DNA of 32,095 nt from Hungatella sp. (GCA_022792815.1 JAAWBS010000036.1:1-32095); one strand, 5' to 3'; positions 7,249 through 15,521 are shown, counted from the first letter of the stretch. Translations and numbers: made by a program. Notes: generated by a model from the letters alone, not told the origin.

Positions 7249-9186
7249 TCATAAAAACTTTTCCTTCAGAACCCCTTTCCGATAAGCGCTCACCAGCTCT
7301 TTTAAGTCCTCAATCCGCTCCGCAAGCTCTGCTCCCAGATCCGTGTCCCCCACCATGACCCTCCTTTTCATCTTCTCCACGATGGCCACTTTGGGGGTAT
7401 TTTCCCGGCCGGGGGTGAATGGCTTGTGCTCTGCCAGCGCCAGATGTCTGGAGTTGTGAATCAGGGTATAGCCGGCGATTCCCGTCTTGCTCTGGTAGGC
7501 CTTAGACAGCCCTCCGTCTATGATAAACAGTTTGCCCCCCGCCTTCACCGGAGTCTCCCCGTCCTTGATCTTCACCGGCACATGACCGTTGATGATGCGG
7601 GAATGGGAGGTGGGAAGGCCAAACTCCTCCAGGATCCTGTCGCAGTACTCCTCCTTGACGCTGAGCTGGTAGTAGGGATTCATGACTTCCCTGTGGGTAT
7701 GTTTCTCTTCTATAAAATAATGCTCAAATGTGGTCATTTTATCCTTCCCGTAGACAGGAGATTTCTCCCCGCACCACAGATACCACATAAAGTCTCTGGC
7801 CGCCGTCTTGTCCGGGCTGCTCTCCGGAAGGAAATAGGCGTTCTGTACCATATTGTCAATATAATCCATCAGCCGTTTTCCGCTGTAGGGGACACCGTCA
7901 AACTCCAGCCTGTCAAAGCTCCCGTCTTTTCTCATGGGGATGCAGCCGTGATACAGAAGATTCTGATTGTAGGATTTATACATGGCCCCATGGGAATAGA
8001 GAAATTTCACATGCTTGTGGAGAAGCTGACTGTGCCGGAAAGACATCTGCAGGGTGTGGAGAAGATCCTCCTCCTCTCTCGTCAGCTTCAGGGGATCCTT
8101 GGGATCCACAGTGGGAAATGCCATGTCAAGCATCTTGTAGGTCTTCCCCTCCACCGTCACAGTCCCCTGCTCAAAGTCCACCTGCTCCAGAAGCCGCCGC
8201 TTGTCCATCTGATACTCCGGATGGCGTCGGATGATCTGCCCTTCCACCTTAAACTGGATCACGGCGATGGCTTTGTGCATCTTGGCCACCAGCCCCGGAT
8301 CCACCACGTCATAGATATTCTCGTCCAAAATGTGGGGCACAAACCTGGCACAGGGGTCATTCTTATAGGTGCCTGCCGCAAACATGGACAGAGGACGCAG
8401 GTTGATGCCGTAACCGTCCTCCAGCACGTCGAAGCTGTTGTAGCTGATGGCGATCCTCAGCACATTGCAGATACAGGCCCGGTTTCCCGTGGCCGCCCCC
8501 ATCCAGGAGATGTCATGGTTCCCCCACTGAATATCCACATCGTGAAACTGCATCAGCTCATTCATGATCAGATCCGCCCTTGGTCCCCGGTCAAAGATAT
8601 CCCCTATGATATGAAGGCTGTCGATGGTCAGATTCTGGATCAGGCGGCACAATGCCACGATAAACTTGTCCGCCACATCGATGTCGATGATGGAGCGGAT
8701 GATCTCGCTGTAGTAGATCCGCTTGTTCTCCCCGTTGTAGTCCACATGCAGAAGCTCGTCGATGATATAGGCAAATTCCTCCGGAAGTTTCTTGCGCACC
8801 TTGGACCTGGTGTATTTGGAGGACACCACCTTGCAGATCTGGACCAGGCGGTAGATGTTGATCCGCTTCCACTCGTCGGTGGCCTTCCCCTTCTGGGACA
8901 GCTGATGGATAACCTTGTCCGGGTAGTAGATCAAGTTGGCCAGCTCCTCCTGATCCTCCTCCGGAATCACATAGCCGAAGGTTTCCTTGATCTTCTCCCG
9001 GATGATTCCCGACGAGCTTCTCAGCAGATGGATAAATGCCTCATGTTCTCCGTGTAAATCGCTGAAAAAATACTCGGTCCCCTTGGGCAGACCCCGAATG
9101 GCAGTGAGATTGATGATCTCACTGGAAGCCGCCTTGATGGTGGGATACTCCCTCGCCAGAAGTTTCAGATATGCTAAATCTCTCAA
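7249..9186 (-). CDS. fbp: Fructose-1,6-bisphosphatase, class III
   Basis: The 645-residue protein matches the Firmicute class III FBPase, which removes the 1-phosphate of fructose-1,6-bisphosphate in gluconeogenesis. The family has a metallophosphatase core: FSDLHGEHEAF (Asp43, His45), IIGDIFDRGPRAD (near 190-205), QWGNHDISWMGAA (near 220) and NGHVPVKIKDGE (near 545). The length is that of the family. The start codon is TTG, set by AGGAGG 8 bases upstream; TTG may lower translation. The gene stands alone with a 358-bp upstream gap that looks structured (see 9187-9544). Confidence 0.95.
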   Translation of the reverse strand: MRDLAYLKLLAREYPTIKAASSEIINLTAIRGLPKGTEYFFSDLHGEHEAFIHLLRSSSGIIREKIKETFGYVIPEEDQEELANLIYYPDKVIHQLSQKGKATDEWKRINIYRLVQICKVVSSKYTRSKVRKKLPEEFAYIIDELLHVDYNGENKRIYYSEIIRSIIDIDVADKFIVALCRLIQNLTIDSLHIIGDIFDRGPRADLIMNELMQFHDVDIQWGNHDISWMGAATGNRACICNVLRIAISYNSFDVLEDGYGINLRPLSMFAAGTYKNDPCARFVPHILDENIYDVVDPGLVAKMHKAIAVIQFKVEGQIIRRHPEYQMDKRRLLEQVDFEQGTVTVEGKTYKMLDMAFPTVDPKDPLKLTREEEDLLHTLQMSFRHSQLLHKHVKFLYSHGAMYKSYNQNLLYHGCIPMRKDGSFDRLEFDGVPYSGKRLMDYIDNMVQNAYFLPESSPDKTAARDFMWYLWCGEKSPVYGKDKMTTFEHYFIEEKHTHREVMNPYYQLSVKEEYCDRILEEFGLPTSHSRIINGHVPVKIKDGETPVKAGGKLFIIDGGLSKAYQSKTGIAGYTLIHNSRHLALAEHKPFTPGRENTPKVAIVEKMKRRVMVGDTDLGAELAERIEDLKELVSAYRKGVLKEKFL

Positions 9187-9544
9187 TGTATTTTCCTCCT
9201 GCTTCTTGCATTTTTCTTGTTCCTATAGTAACATGATGATACCGGAGTGGAAAGGTCATGGTTATCATGCCTGCACGAAGGGATCTGATTTCCGGTCCGC
9301 AGAAACCAAAAAAGGCCCGATTCAGGCAGATTTTGAATGTCTTCAGGGCGCGAAACGTCCAGAGGACCTTGGTTCGTACGTATCCGCAGCGGAGCCGGGA
9401 AGCGGAAGTCCGAAGCAATCCGTGGTATCACAAGCCGAAAGATCAAATCGATTCATGTATCCTACATCATAACATAAATCACAGGAAATCACCAGTACAT
9501 AAAGAAAAACATAGACAATTTTACCAAAAAGAGAGGAACACGAC
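9187..9544. other. 358-bp divergent intergenic region with GC-rich core
   Basis: This separates fbp (minus) from the MBL hydrolase gene (plus). The outer parts are AT-rich; the core (about 9270-9450) is GC-rich, has several short inverted repeats and no credible protein. On the minus strand a hairpin built on CCC, ATTCA/TGAAT and GGG (9316-9348) is followed by six T (9308-9313), so it could end or attenuate a leader transcript before fbp. A weak minus promoter (TGGTGA, 17 bp, TATGAT near 9460-9490) would suit that. The plus gene has AGAGG 8 bases before its ATG. Confidence 0.4.
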
Positions 9545-10363
9545 ATGGAACAGCTTTACGTTTTGGGGACAGGCAATGCCACTGTGACCCGCTGTTATAA
9601 CACCTGCTTTGCCATCCGGCATCCACAGGGAGAATTCTTTCTGGTGGATACCGGCGGCGGCAACGGGATCTTGAGAATCCTGGAAGACATGGACATGGAG
9701 TTTGGGCGGATCCACCACATTTTCATCACCCACGAGCACACGGACCATCTCCTGGGCATCGTGTGGCTCATCCGCGTCATCGCCACCCGCATGAAAAACG
9801 GGCAGTATGACGGGGATCTGAACATCTACTGTCACGAGGATCTTCCCGACACCATCACCACCATCTGCCGCCTGACGGTCCAGGGCAAGTTTTTCAAGAT
9901 GATCGGCGACCGCATCCATCTGATCCCGGTCCGCGACGGGGAGACGGTGAAGATCCTCGACTACCCGGTAACCTTTTTTGACATTCACTCCACCAAGGCC
10001 AAACAATACGGGTTTACCACGGTTCTGTCAGACGGACAGAAGTTTACCTGCTGCGGCGACGAACCCTTTAACCCCGTGTGCACGGATTATGTAAAGGACA
10101 GCTGCTGGCTCACCCACGAGGCCTTCTGCCTCTACAGCCAGAGGGACACATTTAGGCCCTACGAGAAACACCACAGCACGGTGAAGGATGCCTGTGAACT
10201 GGGTGAGCGCCTGGGTGTCTCCAATCTGATTCTGTGGCACACGGAGGACAAAAATATCGCCAAGAGGCAGGATTTGTATCTGGCGGAGGGGAAACCATAT
10301 TTTTCCGGAAGACTCATAGTTCCGGAGGATATGACCGTTATCGACCTTTCCAAAAACGGATAA
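9545..10363 (+). CDS. MBL-fold metallo-hydrolase (RNase Z-like)
   Basis: This 272-residue protein is a metallo-beta-lactamase-fold hydrolase. The metal motif THEHTDH is at residues 62-68, a metal-bridging Asp is likely in CCGDEPF (near 170), and HHSTVKDACELGERLGVSNLILWH near residues 205-230 resembles the late motifs of tRNase Z and related enzymes. It lacks an obvious flexible-arm insertion, so true tRNA 3'-processing is not certain; the related arylsulfatase or phosphodiesterase activities are alternatives. AGAGG lies 8 bases before the ATG. It is the only plus-strand gene in the first 11 kb and converges on the M23 peptidase gene. Confidence 0.85.
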   Translation: MEQLYVLGTGNATVTRCYNTCFAIRHPQGEFFLVDTGGGNGILRILEDMDMEFGRIHHIFITHEHTDHLLGIVWLIRVIATRMKNGQYDGDLNIYCHEDLPDTITTICRLTVQGKFFKMIGDRIHLIPVRDGETVKILDYPVTFFDIHSTKAKQYGFTTVLSDGQKFTCCGDEPFNPVCTDYVKDSCWLTHEAFCLYSQRDTFRPYEKHHSTVKDACELGERLGVSNLILWHTEDKNIAKRQDLYLAEGKPYFSGRLIVPEDMTVIDLSKNG

Positions 10364-10463
10364 CCTTTCTCCGTCCTCCCCTGCCCGACGTCCGGTCAGC
10401 CTCTGATGTTGGCGGCTGGCCGGCTTCTGGTTTCGGCAATCGGTCTGTTTTTGCTTCCAACGT

Positions 10464-11717
10464 CTAACCGGCCTCCGAGGATTCCGGAGACCGGTCTGTC
10501 TCTGATTCTAACGTTGGACCTGTTTCTGATTCCGGAGGCTGGCCCGTTTCCGATTCTGATACCTGACTCGTCTCCGGCTCACTCTGTGTCGGAATCTTCT
10601 GCTGCCGGGGACCTCCCGGCACAGCCGGATCTACCATCTGATAGACTCGATAGTATTCTTTGGTCTCCTGGTTTTTTACCGTCTCAGACCGATTCATGGC
10701 CAGAAATTTTACGATCTCATAACAGTTGATCCAGATCTCATGATTTCCCTCCTTCTGGGACTCGTCAAAGATCAGCTGAATCCCAAAATGAAGGTGGGGA
10801 TCATCGATATTGTTGGTATTCTCGGTTCGGCTGTACCCGGTCCGGCCCAGATATCCGATGACATCTCCGGCCTGAACCACACTGCCCTCCTTGAGGGACT
10901 TGTGGTAGGGATAATTCTTCCGCAGGTGGGCGTAATAATAGTAACGCTTCTTGTCAAAACTGCGGATCCCCAGCCGCCAGCCTCCGTACTGATTCCATCC
11001 GATCGCCTCCACATACCCGGATTCCACGCAAATCACAGGCGTTCCCACCTGTCCCATCATGTCATGGCCCAGATGCTGGCGCTTAAACCCATAGTTCCTG
11101 GCTGCCCCGAAATCGTCGTAATCCTGATATGGATAATTTTTGGCGATAGGTGAAAATGCCTTTAGGCCATATTTGGTCACCCATACCGGTCCGTCTTCCC
11201 CCGAAATCTCTTCCTGAAACTCCCCCACCATACCGCCTAAGACTGCCCCATAGGCCTGGAGATAATAAGAATAATATTTCATATCTCCGGTGATGTCTTC
11301 CATCTTCTCCCCGTCCAAGAGCCGCCCTGCGATTTTTTCCATATCTGCCGCCTTGTATTTGGAGAAATCCCCGCCGTATCGGGCTCCCAGATAGGCCAAA
11401 AGCTCGATCCAGTTGAGATGTACCTGAGCCTGGCAGGTGTCCACGTCATATCGAAACGCCTTCTGCATGGCCTCCTTTGTCACCTGAAAATCCACCCATT
11501 TGATAAAATCCTTCTCCTCCTCCTTACCGTCCCCGTCCTCCCCGCCGCTTCCCTGTTCCCCTCCGTTTTCTCCTTCCTCTGCGGTCAAGCCGCTTGCAGG
11601 AACGCTGTCCGAGATTATGGTTCCCACCGGGGACAACAGGATGAGAAACGCGGCCAGAAGCACACACTCCAGAGCGATCACCAGTTTTATGAGCTGCGGC
11701 GGACGATTTATATCCAT
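10464..11717 (-). CDS. Membrane-anchored M23 (LytM-type) peptidase with Glu/Ser/Pro tail
   Basis: From the ATG at 11717 the product has 417 residues: a short cytoplasmic start, one membrane segment (about 9-35), an acidic Gly/Glu linker (44-70), a helical region, and an M23 domain. Zinc ligands are complete: HLGHD (His215, Asp219) and HLHFG (His308, His310), with YYAHLR before them. M23 enzymes cut peptidoglycan cross-bridges; the single-pass layout resembles sporulation proteins such as SpoIIQ, though that is only a comparison. Residues 378-417 are a low-complexity SESETGQPPESETG repeat tail. The longer open frame to 11837 lacks a ribosome site; GGGG lies 9 bases before 11717. The tail's repeat theme continues in frame after the TAG stop. 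Confidence 0.88.
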   Translation of the reverse strand: MDINRPPQLIKLVIALECVLLAAFLILLSPVGTIISDSVPASGLTAEEGENGGEQGSGGEDGDGKEEEKDFIKWVDFQVTKEAMQKAFRYDVDTCQAQVHLNWIELLAYLGARYGGDFSKYKAADMEKIAGRLLDGEKMEDITGDMKYYSYYLQAYGAVLGGMVGEFQEEISGEDGPVWVTKYGLKAFSPIAKNYPYQDYDDFGAARNYGFKRQHLGHDMMGQVGTPVICVESGYVEAIGWNQYGGWRLGIRSFDKKRYYYYAHLRKNYPYHKSLKEGSVVQAGDVIGYLGRTGYSRTENTNNIDDPHLHFGIQLIFDESQKEGNHEIWINCYEIVKFLAMNRSETVKNQETKEYYRVYQMVDPAVPGGPRQQKIPTQSEPETSQVSESETGQPPESETGPTLESETDRSPESSEAG

Positions 11718-11867
11718 ATGCGAATTCCCCTTTCCGATTCTTACCCTGTCCGGGAAGCTTCCTTCCCCTTGGACCCAAAGCCTATAGAAAAAGGATATGC
11801 TCCCTTTGCCGGAAATAGAAGCGGCGTTCTGGAGCATGCAGACAATGGCTTCAAACTTTAAAATTGG

Positions 11868-12275
11868 GCGCCAAAATAGCCCCGGTGGTTCTGTATCAGC
11901 TAGTTTTGCTATTTATGATACCATGCAATATATAAAATGTGATGTTTCGACTATCTGTGTTGGTCTCGCAGCTAGTTTTGGAGCCTTCTTATTAGCTGGC
12001 GGCACGAAAGGAAAGCGTATTGCTTTGCCAAATGCAGAAATAATGATACACCAGCCAGCTATTCACGGAAGTGGTATTCAAGGACAGGCTACTGATATAA
12101 AAATCACATCCGACCACATACAAAAAAAAGCAAAGAACACTTAAACTCTATTTTAGCAAGGAATACCGGAAAAAGTATTGAAGAAATTGCCTCAGCGACA
12201 GAACGTGATCATTATATGTCAGCAACTGAAGCTATAGATTTTGGACTGATAGATAAAATTATAGATAAGCGCTGA
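11868..12275 (+). pseudogene. clpP: clpP-like protease fragment, 5'-truncated and frameshifted
   Basis: Reading from 11868, [35 protein letters not shown] and [12 protein letters not shown] are unmistakable ClpP sequence, including the active Ser and His. The frame stops at 12144, but from the run of eight A at 12122-12129 a second frame carries the rest ([42 protein letters not shown]), with the catalytic Asp. One A too few, or two too many, explains this. The first about 90 residues are missing and the sequence before NSPGG is unrelated. The fragment is much more AT-rich than both neighbours, suggesting transfer. ClpP degrades proteins with an AAA+ partner; this copy cannot. Confidence 0.88.
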
Positions 12276-12296
12276 TATGTGTCATAAAAGCTTTGA

Positions 12297-12320
12297 GGGG
12301 GCAGCTTAAAACCGCCCCCC
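12297..12320 (-). terminator. Weak GC hairpin between clpP fragment and ogg
   Basis: GGGGGC (12297-12302) pairs with GCCCCC (12314-12319) around an 11-base loop. T runs are short on both strands, so it may only weakly end either transcript. Confidence 0.35.
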
Positions 12321-12347
12321 CCTTTCTATCACTTCCACGGGGCAAAA

Positions 12348-13205
12348 TCAGGTCTTTTCCGGATCACAGGACAGCACAGGACACCCCTTGTCACCATGTA
12401 ATTCATAGTAGAATATGTATTGCTGCAGCACCCCATAAATCCCTCGATACCTCTGCTTGGGAAACCCTCTCTTATAGTGGGCGTCCAAAACCTGTCTGAT
12501 ATGGGTGTCCACAGGAAACGCCTCCAGATGGTGGAGTGCGAAAAGGCAGATGCAGTCCGCCACCTTCTCCCCCACTCCAAAAGCCTTTAAAAGCTCCTCT
12601 CTGGCCTTCTTGTAAGGCATATCCTTCACTCGAACCAGATCCAATTCCCCCGAGGCCACGCTTCTGGCCGTCCTCACCACATATCTGCTCCGATATCCCA
12701 GGTTGCAGGCCTTAAGCTCATCCTCCCTGAGAACAGCCAGGGACTGGGGCCGCGGAAATCCCCAGTACTCCTCCCCTTCCGAAGTTACACGGCGCTGTCC
12801 GTACTCCCGACACAAGTTCTCTATACACCTGCGGATCCTGGGAATGTTATTCTGCTGAGAGATGAGAAAGGACACCGTCATCTCCCAGAGGTCCTGGCGC
12901 AGAATCCGAATTCCGCTGCCTGACGCAGCCGCGGCTGTCAGATAGGCGTCCCTGGGATTGATCTGGCGGATAAACCTGCCGTAGTCCTCGTCCAGATCAA
13001 AATATTCCTTCCAGAATCCGTCAAATTCCTCCCGGCTGCAGAAAAACTCACATTCTTTCCCCTCCTGCACCGCCCTCAGATATCGTTCCCCCGCCACAAT
13101 CTCATACCCGGCTTTCGTCCCGCCCTCCAGGGGCCTCATGCGGAAGCACTGACCCGAGCGGCATATCTGTTCCAGATCAAAATAATCTGCCTGTACTCTG
13201 ACCAT
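12348..13205 (-). CDS. ogg: 8-oxoguanine DNA glycosylase (Ogg family)
   Basis: The 285-residue protein is a helix-hairpin-helix DNA glycosylase/AP lyase of the Ogg type, removing oxidised guanine from DNA. Typical signatures are SGQCFRM near the start, FLISQQNNIPRI (residues 113-124, compare SQNNNI in Ogg1), the hairpin LLKAFGVGEKVADC with catalytic Lys214, and FPVDTHIRQV with Asp233. Length is slightly short of eukaryotic Ogg1 but normal for clostridial copies. It lies 19 bp downstream of the MutS2-like gene on the same strand, so the two probably form a DNA-maintenance operon. Confidence 0.92.
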   Translation of the reverse strand: MVRVQADYFDLEQICRSGQCFRMRPLEGGTKAGYEIVAGERYLRAVQEGKECEFFCSREEFDGFWKEYFDLDEDYGRFIRQINPRDAYLTAAAASGSGIRILRQDLWEMTVSFLISQQNNIPRIRRCIENLCREYGQRRVTSEGEEYWGFPRPQSLAVLREDELKACNLGYRSRYVVRTARSVASGELDLVRVKDMPYKKAREELLKAFGVGEKVADCICLFALHHLEAFPVDTHIRQVLDAHYKRGFPKQRYRGIYGVLQQYIFYYELHGDKGCPVLSCDPEKT

Positions 13206-13224
13206 ATCTGTCGTCTCCTTCCGA

Positions 13225-15030
13225 TCACTCTTCTGTCGTCAACTCTCTGCCCTCCACATATTTCCGGTCCATCTCATGTCTCAACTTCCGGTTCTCCACA
13301 GAGTCAAAGACAATGGAAAAATCATAATCCTCCGGATACAGCTTTTCTGCCGCCACATGCAGCTTCACCCGTTTGTGGTTAATCCAGATCTTCTTTCCCT
13401 GCAGCTGGACTCTCAGAACGCCCTTCTCATTTGCCGTCCCACACACGATGCCAATCTTCCTGTCCGGATACACCATGACACTGTCCCCCAGGCAAAACCG
13501 ATCTGCCTCCTCCTGTCCTCTGGATACTGCCTTCCGCCTTCGGATCCCCGGCCCCTTCTTTTTGAGACTCCCCCTCTTGTCTCCCTGCCTCTCAGACTCA
13601 TCGACAATCTCAAGTCCCTCCGGAACCCCGTCCCCATAGGCGGCCGCCACAGCCGTCCGAAGCATGGAGGAGGGCATCCCCATCTTTTTGGCGATATACA
13701 GGGCACAGCTCTCCCCCGCCTCCCCGCATACCAGCTGATAAAGCGGCTTTAGGCTCTCCTTGTCAAATGTCATCCTGGCATTGATGACAGACTCCTCTTT
13801 CTGAGCATAGACTTTCACCTCCGGATAATGGGTCGTCACCAGAAACAGTGCACCGCTGTTCTTAAGCTCCTCCAAAATAGCGATCGCCAGTCCCATGCCC
13901 TCTGTCGGGTCCGTCCCGGAGCCAAGCTCATCCATAATCACCAGGCTGTCCTCGTCGATCTCCTCCAAAATCTCGAGTACATTGGCAATGTGGGCAGAAA
14001 AAGTGGACAAATTTTCGGAAAGGCTCTGTCCGTCCCCGATATCGCAGAGAAACCTGCTGTTCATACAGATCCTGGCCTCCTCACATGCCACATGAAGACC
14101 GCACTGAGCCATCATACAGGACAATGCCGCTGTCTTAATCGCCACCGTCTTTCCTCCCGTATTGGGACCAGTGATAACCATGCCCCGAATCCGGCCTCCC
14201 AGTTCCAGAGACAGCGGCACACAGATCTTTCTGTCCATCAGCGGATGGCGTCCCTCCCTGATCACCAGCTCTCTGCCGGTGTTTATCATCGGCTCCTTCC
14301 CGCCATACACAAGACTCAGTTTCCCTTTTGAGAAAATGAAATCCAGCTTCTCCATTCTCTCTATATTCTGTTCCATCACAGGAGCCTGGTCTGCCGTCAT
14401 GCCGGTCAGCGTGTAGAGGATCCTTCTCTCTTCGTTCTCCTCCTGGATCCGGAGAAGCTGCAGCTCCTCCCGGTAATCGGCCACAGAGACCGGACAGTCT
14501 TTCTTGGCTCTCATGATCGAATCCGCCTTTTCCCTCATCCGACACTCCACCTTGTCGATCTCCTGCCGAAGAGACTTTAAAAGTTTCGAGGCGTCATCCT
14601 CCACGCTTCCGTTTCTGATCTGCCGGACGATGGCTTCCCCAAGCTCCTCCAGGCAGTCCAAATTTTCATCATAATACGCCAGAGGAATCTCCTGCTGCCT
14701 GCCCCTGCCCAGGTACTGCCTCAGCCGTTTTACGGCCGTCAGGGACAGCCGGATGTCCTCCAACTGGGAGCAGGTCAGACAGTCTCCCTTCACCGCCATC
14801 CCCACCCACTTTCGAATCCCCTCAAGAGATACCAGCGGCGGGTTTCCCCAACCCTCTATCATCTGCCTCGCCTGGGTCGTCTCCCTCAGCCTGGCAGCCA
14901 GCTCATTCTCCGAGAGGATAGGCTTTATTTCCCGGATTCTTTCTTTAGCCCTTTCGGTCAGGGCCAAAGAGGCCCAGATTTCTTTTACCTTGTCAAATTC
15001 CAATGCTTTTTCCGGATTGATCATATCCAT
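13225..15030 (-). CDS. MutS2-like ATPase lacking the Smr domain
   Basis: This 601-residue protein aligns in layout with the core and ATPase domains of MutS2: an N-terminal ALEFDKVKE start, a helical clamp region (about 150-215), Walker A GPNTGGKT (288-295), DGQSLSENLSTFSAH, Walker B LVIMDELGSGTDP (near 386-398) and VTTHYPEVK. The C-terminal region keeps the small beta domain (about 495-550) but stops without the Smr nuclease domain that ends normal MutS2 (about 780 residues). MutS2 proteins act on recombination intermediates or stalled ribosomes; without Smr, any role must be DNA or ribosome binding and ATP hydrolysis alone. AAGGAGA lies just upstream of the ATG. Confidence 0.85.
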   Translation of the reverse strand: MDMINPEKALEFDKVKEIWASLALTERAKERIREIKPILSENELAARLRETTQARQMIEGWGNPPLVSLEGIRKWVGMAVKGDCLTCSQLEDIRLSLTAVKRLRQYLGRGRQQEIPLAYYDENLDCLEELGEAIVRQIRNGSVEDDASKLLKSLRQEIDKVECRMREKADSIMRAKKDCPVSVADYREELQLLRIQEENEERRILYTLTGMTADQAPVMEQNIERMEKLDFIFSKGKLSLVYGGKEPMINTGRELVIREGRHPLMDRKICVPLSLELGGRIRGMVITGPNTGGKTVAIKTAALSCMMAQCGLHVACEEARICMNSRFLCDIGDGQSLSENLSTFSAHIANVLEILEEIDEDSLVIMDELGSGTDPTEGMGLAIAILEELKNSGALFLVTTHYPEVKVYAQKEESVINARMTFDKESLKPLYQLVCGEAGESCALYIAKKMGMPSSMLRTAVAAAYGDGVPEGLEIVDESERQGDKRGSLKKKGPGIRRRKAVSRGQEEADRFCLGDSVMVYPDRKIGIVCGTANEKGVLRVQLQGKKIWINHKRVKLHVAAEKLYPEDYDFSIVFDSVENRKLRHEMDRKYVEGRELTTEE

Positions 15031-15133
15031 ATATCTCCTTTTCCCGTGTTATAAGATTTCTATATGCCGGGAAATGCCCCGGATCGGAGATTTCCGTTTT
15101 GATCCTGAAGACAGATTTAAAAAGTTCTTCTGT

Positions 15134-15209
15134 GCAGGATTGCCTTCGGCATGTCGCTTTAGCGACATGATTTCTCTCCGCCGTTATGCGATCCTGCCCG
15201 GAGGGCTTT
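15134..15209. repeat. Nested inverted repeat, possible REP/MITE-like element
   Basis: An outer 7-bp stem GCAGGAT (15134-15140) / ATCCTGC (15191-15197) encloses TGCC-TTC-GGCA (15141-15151) and a perfect 8-bp hairpin CATGTCGC/GCGACATG with a TTTA loop (15150-15169). The outer stem is followed by GCCC-GGA-GGGC and TTTTTG on the plus strand. It resembles a cloverleaf but lacks tRNA signatures. Only one copy lies in this window. Confidence 0.6.
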
Positions 15210-15241
15210 TTGTTCTATAGGACCCACTTTCCTAATAGATC

Positions 15242-15271
15242 AAAAAACAGACATGACCATACAGTCATGCC
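15242..15271 (-). terminator. Intrinsic terminator of the candidate small RNA
   Basis: On the minus strand GGCATGAC (15264-15271) pairs with GTCATGTC (15250-15257), 8 bp with one G-T pair and a 6-base loop, followed by TG and six T (15242-15247). Confidence 0.85.
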
Positions 15272-15486
15272 TGGGGACACCAAATCGTATCAGCAACCGT
15301 CTCTGCTCTCTTCACGGCAGCACGGTTCCCTCTCTTTTCTCAAAGCATCTGCAAGTCGGATACTGGGACAGACTCCTGGCGCAGTCTCCCCGGCAAATAG
15401 ATTTAATTTGCTTGATTCTCCGTTCTCACAATGCTCGACATACACTTACCTCTTTCTCTCATGCCCTCTCACAGGGCTTCTCGTCA
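15242..15486 (-). ncRNA. Candidate structured small RNA, about 245 nt, unidentified
   Basis: The unit runs from a TTGACA/TATGCT promoter to an intrinsic terminator. Between them the minus strand can fold into hairpins in series: GCCCT-GTGAG-AGGGC near the 5' end, GCAAAT/ATTTGC, GGG-AGACT/AGTCT-CCC, and AACCGT...CTGC/GCAG...ACGGTT, plus the terminator. I could not match it to 6S, SRP, RNase P or tmRNA, or to common riboswitches; the T-box GGTGGNACCGCG box is absent. A 12-codon open frame (AGAGGT, then ATG, MSSIVRTENQAN) sits in the first half, so a leader peptide is possible. It lies upstream of the MutS2-like gene, 212 bp from it. Could be an attenuated leader or a free RNA. Confidence 0.5.
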
Positions 15487-15492
15487 GGGTAT

Positions 15493-15521
15493 AGCATAGC
15501 CTAAAAGTCCGTCTTTGTCAA
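15493..15521 (-). promoter_or_regulatory. Sigma-A promoter of the candidate small RNA
   Basis: Minus-strand TTGACA (15516-15521) is perfect and lies 17 bp from TATGCT (15493-15498). Predicted start near 15486. There is no protein gene directly downstream. Confidence 0.75.

Noticed and set aside
7426..9057. 543-residue open frame on the plus strand
   Set aside because: It is exactly antisense to the well-supported fbp gene, lacks a ribosome site and has His/Val-rich composition typical of a shadow frame of GC-rich coding DNA.
9258..9587. 109-residue plus-strand frame upstream of and overlapping the MBL gene
   Set aside because: No ribosome site, overlaps the start of a clear gene in another frame, and has no recognisable motif.
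15134..15197. Cloverleaf considered as a tRNA
   Set aside because: No T-arm GTTCRANNC, no D-arm consensus, and no suitable anticodon loop.
15242..15486. Candidate RNA considered as a T-box or cobalamin leader
   Set aside because: The T-box GGTGGNACCGCG and the cobalamin GCCACTG boxes are not present, and no matching biosynthetic or transport gene follows.
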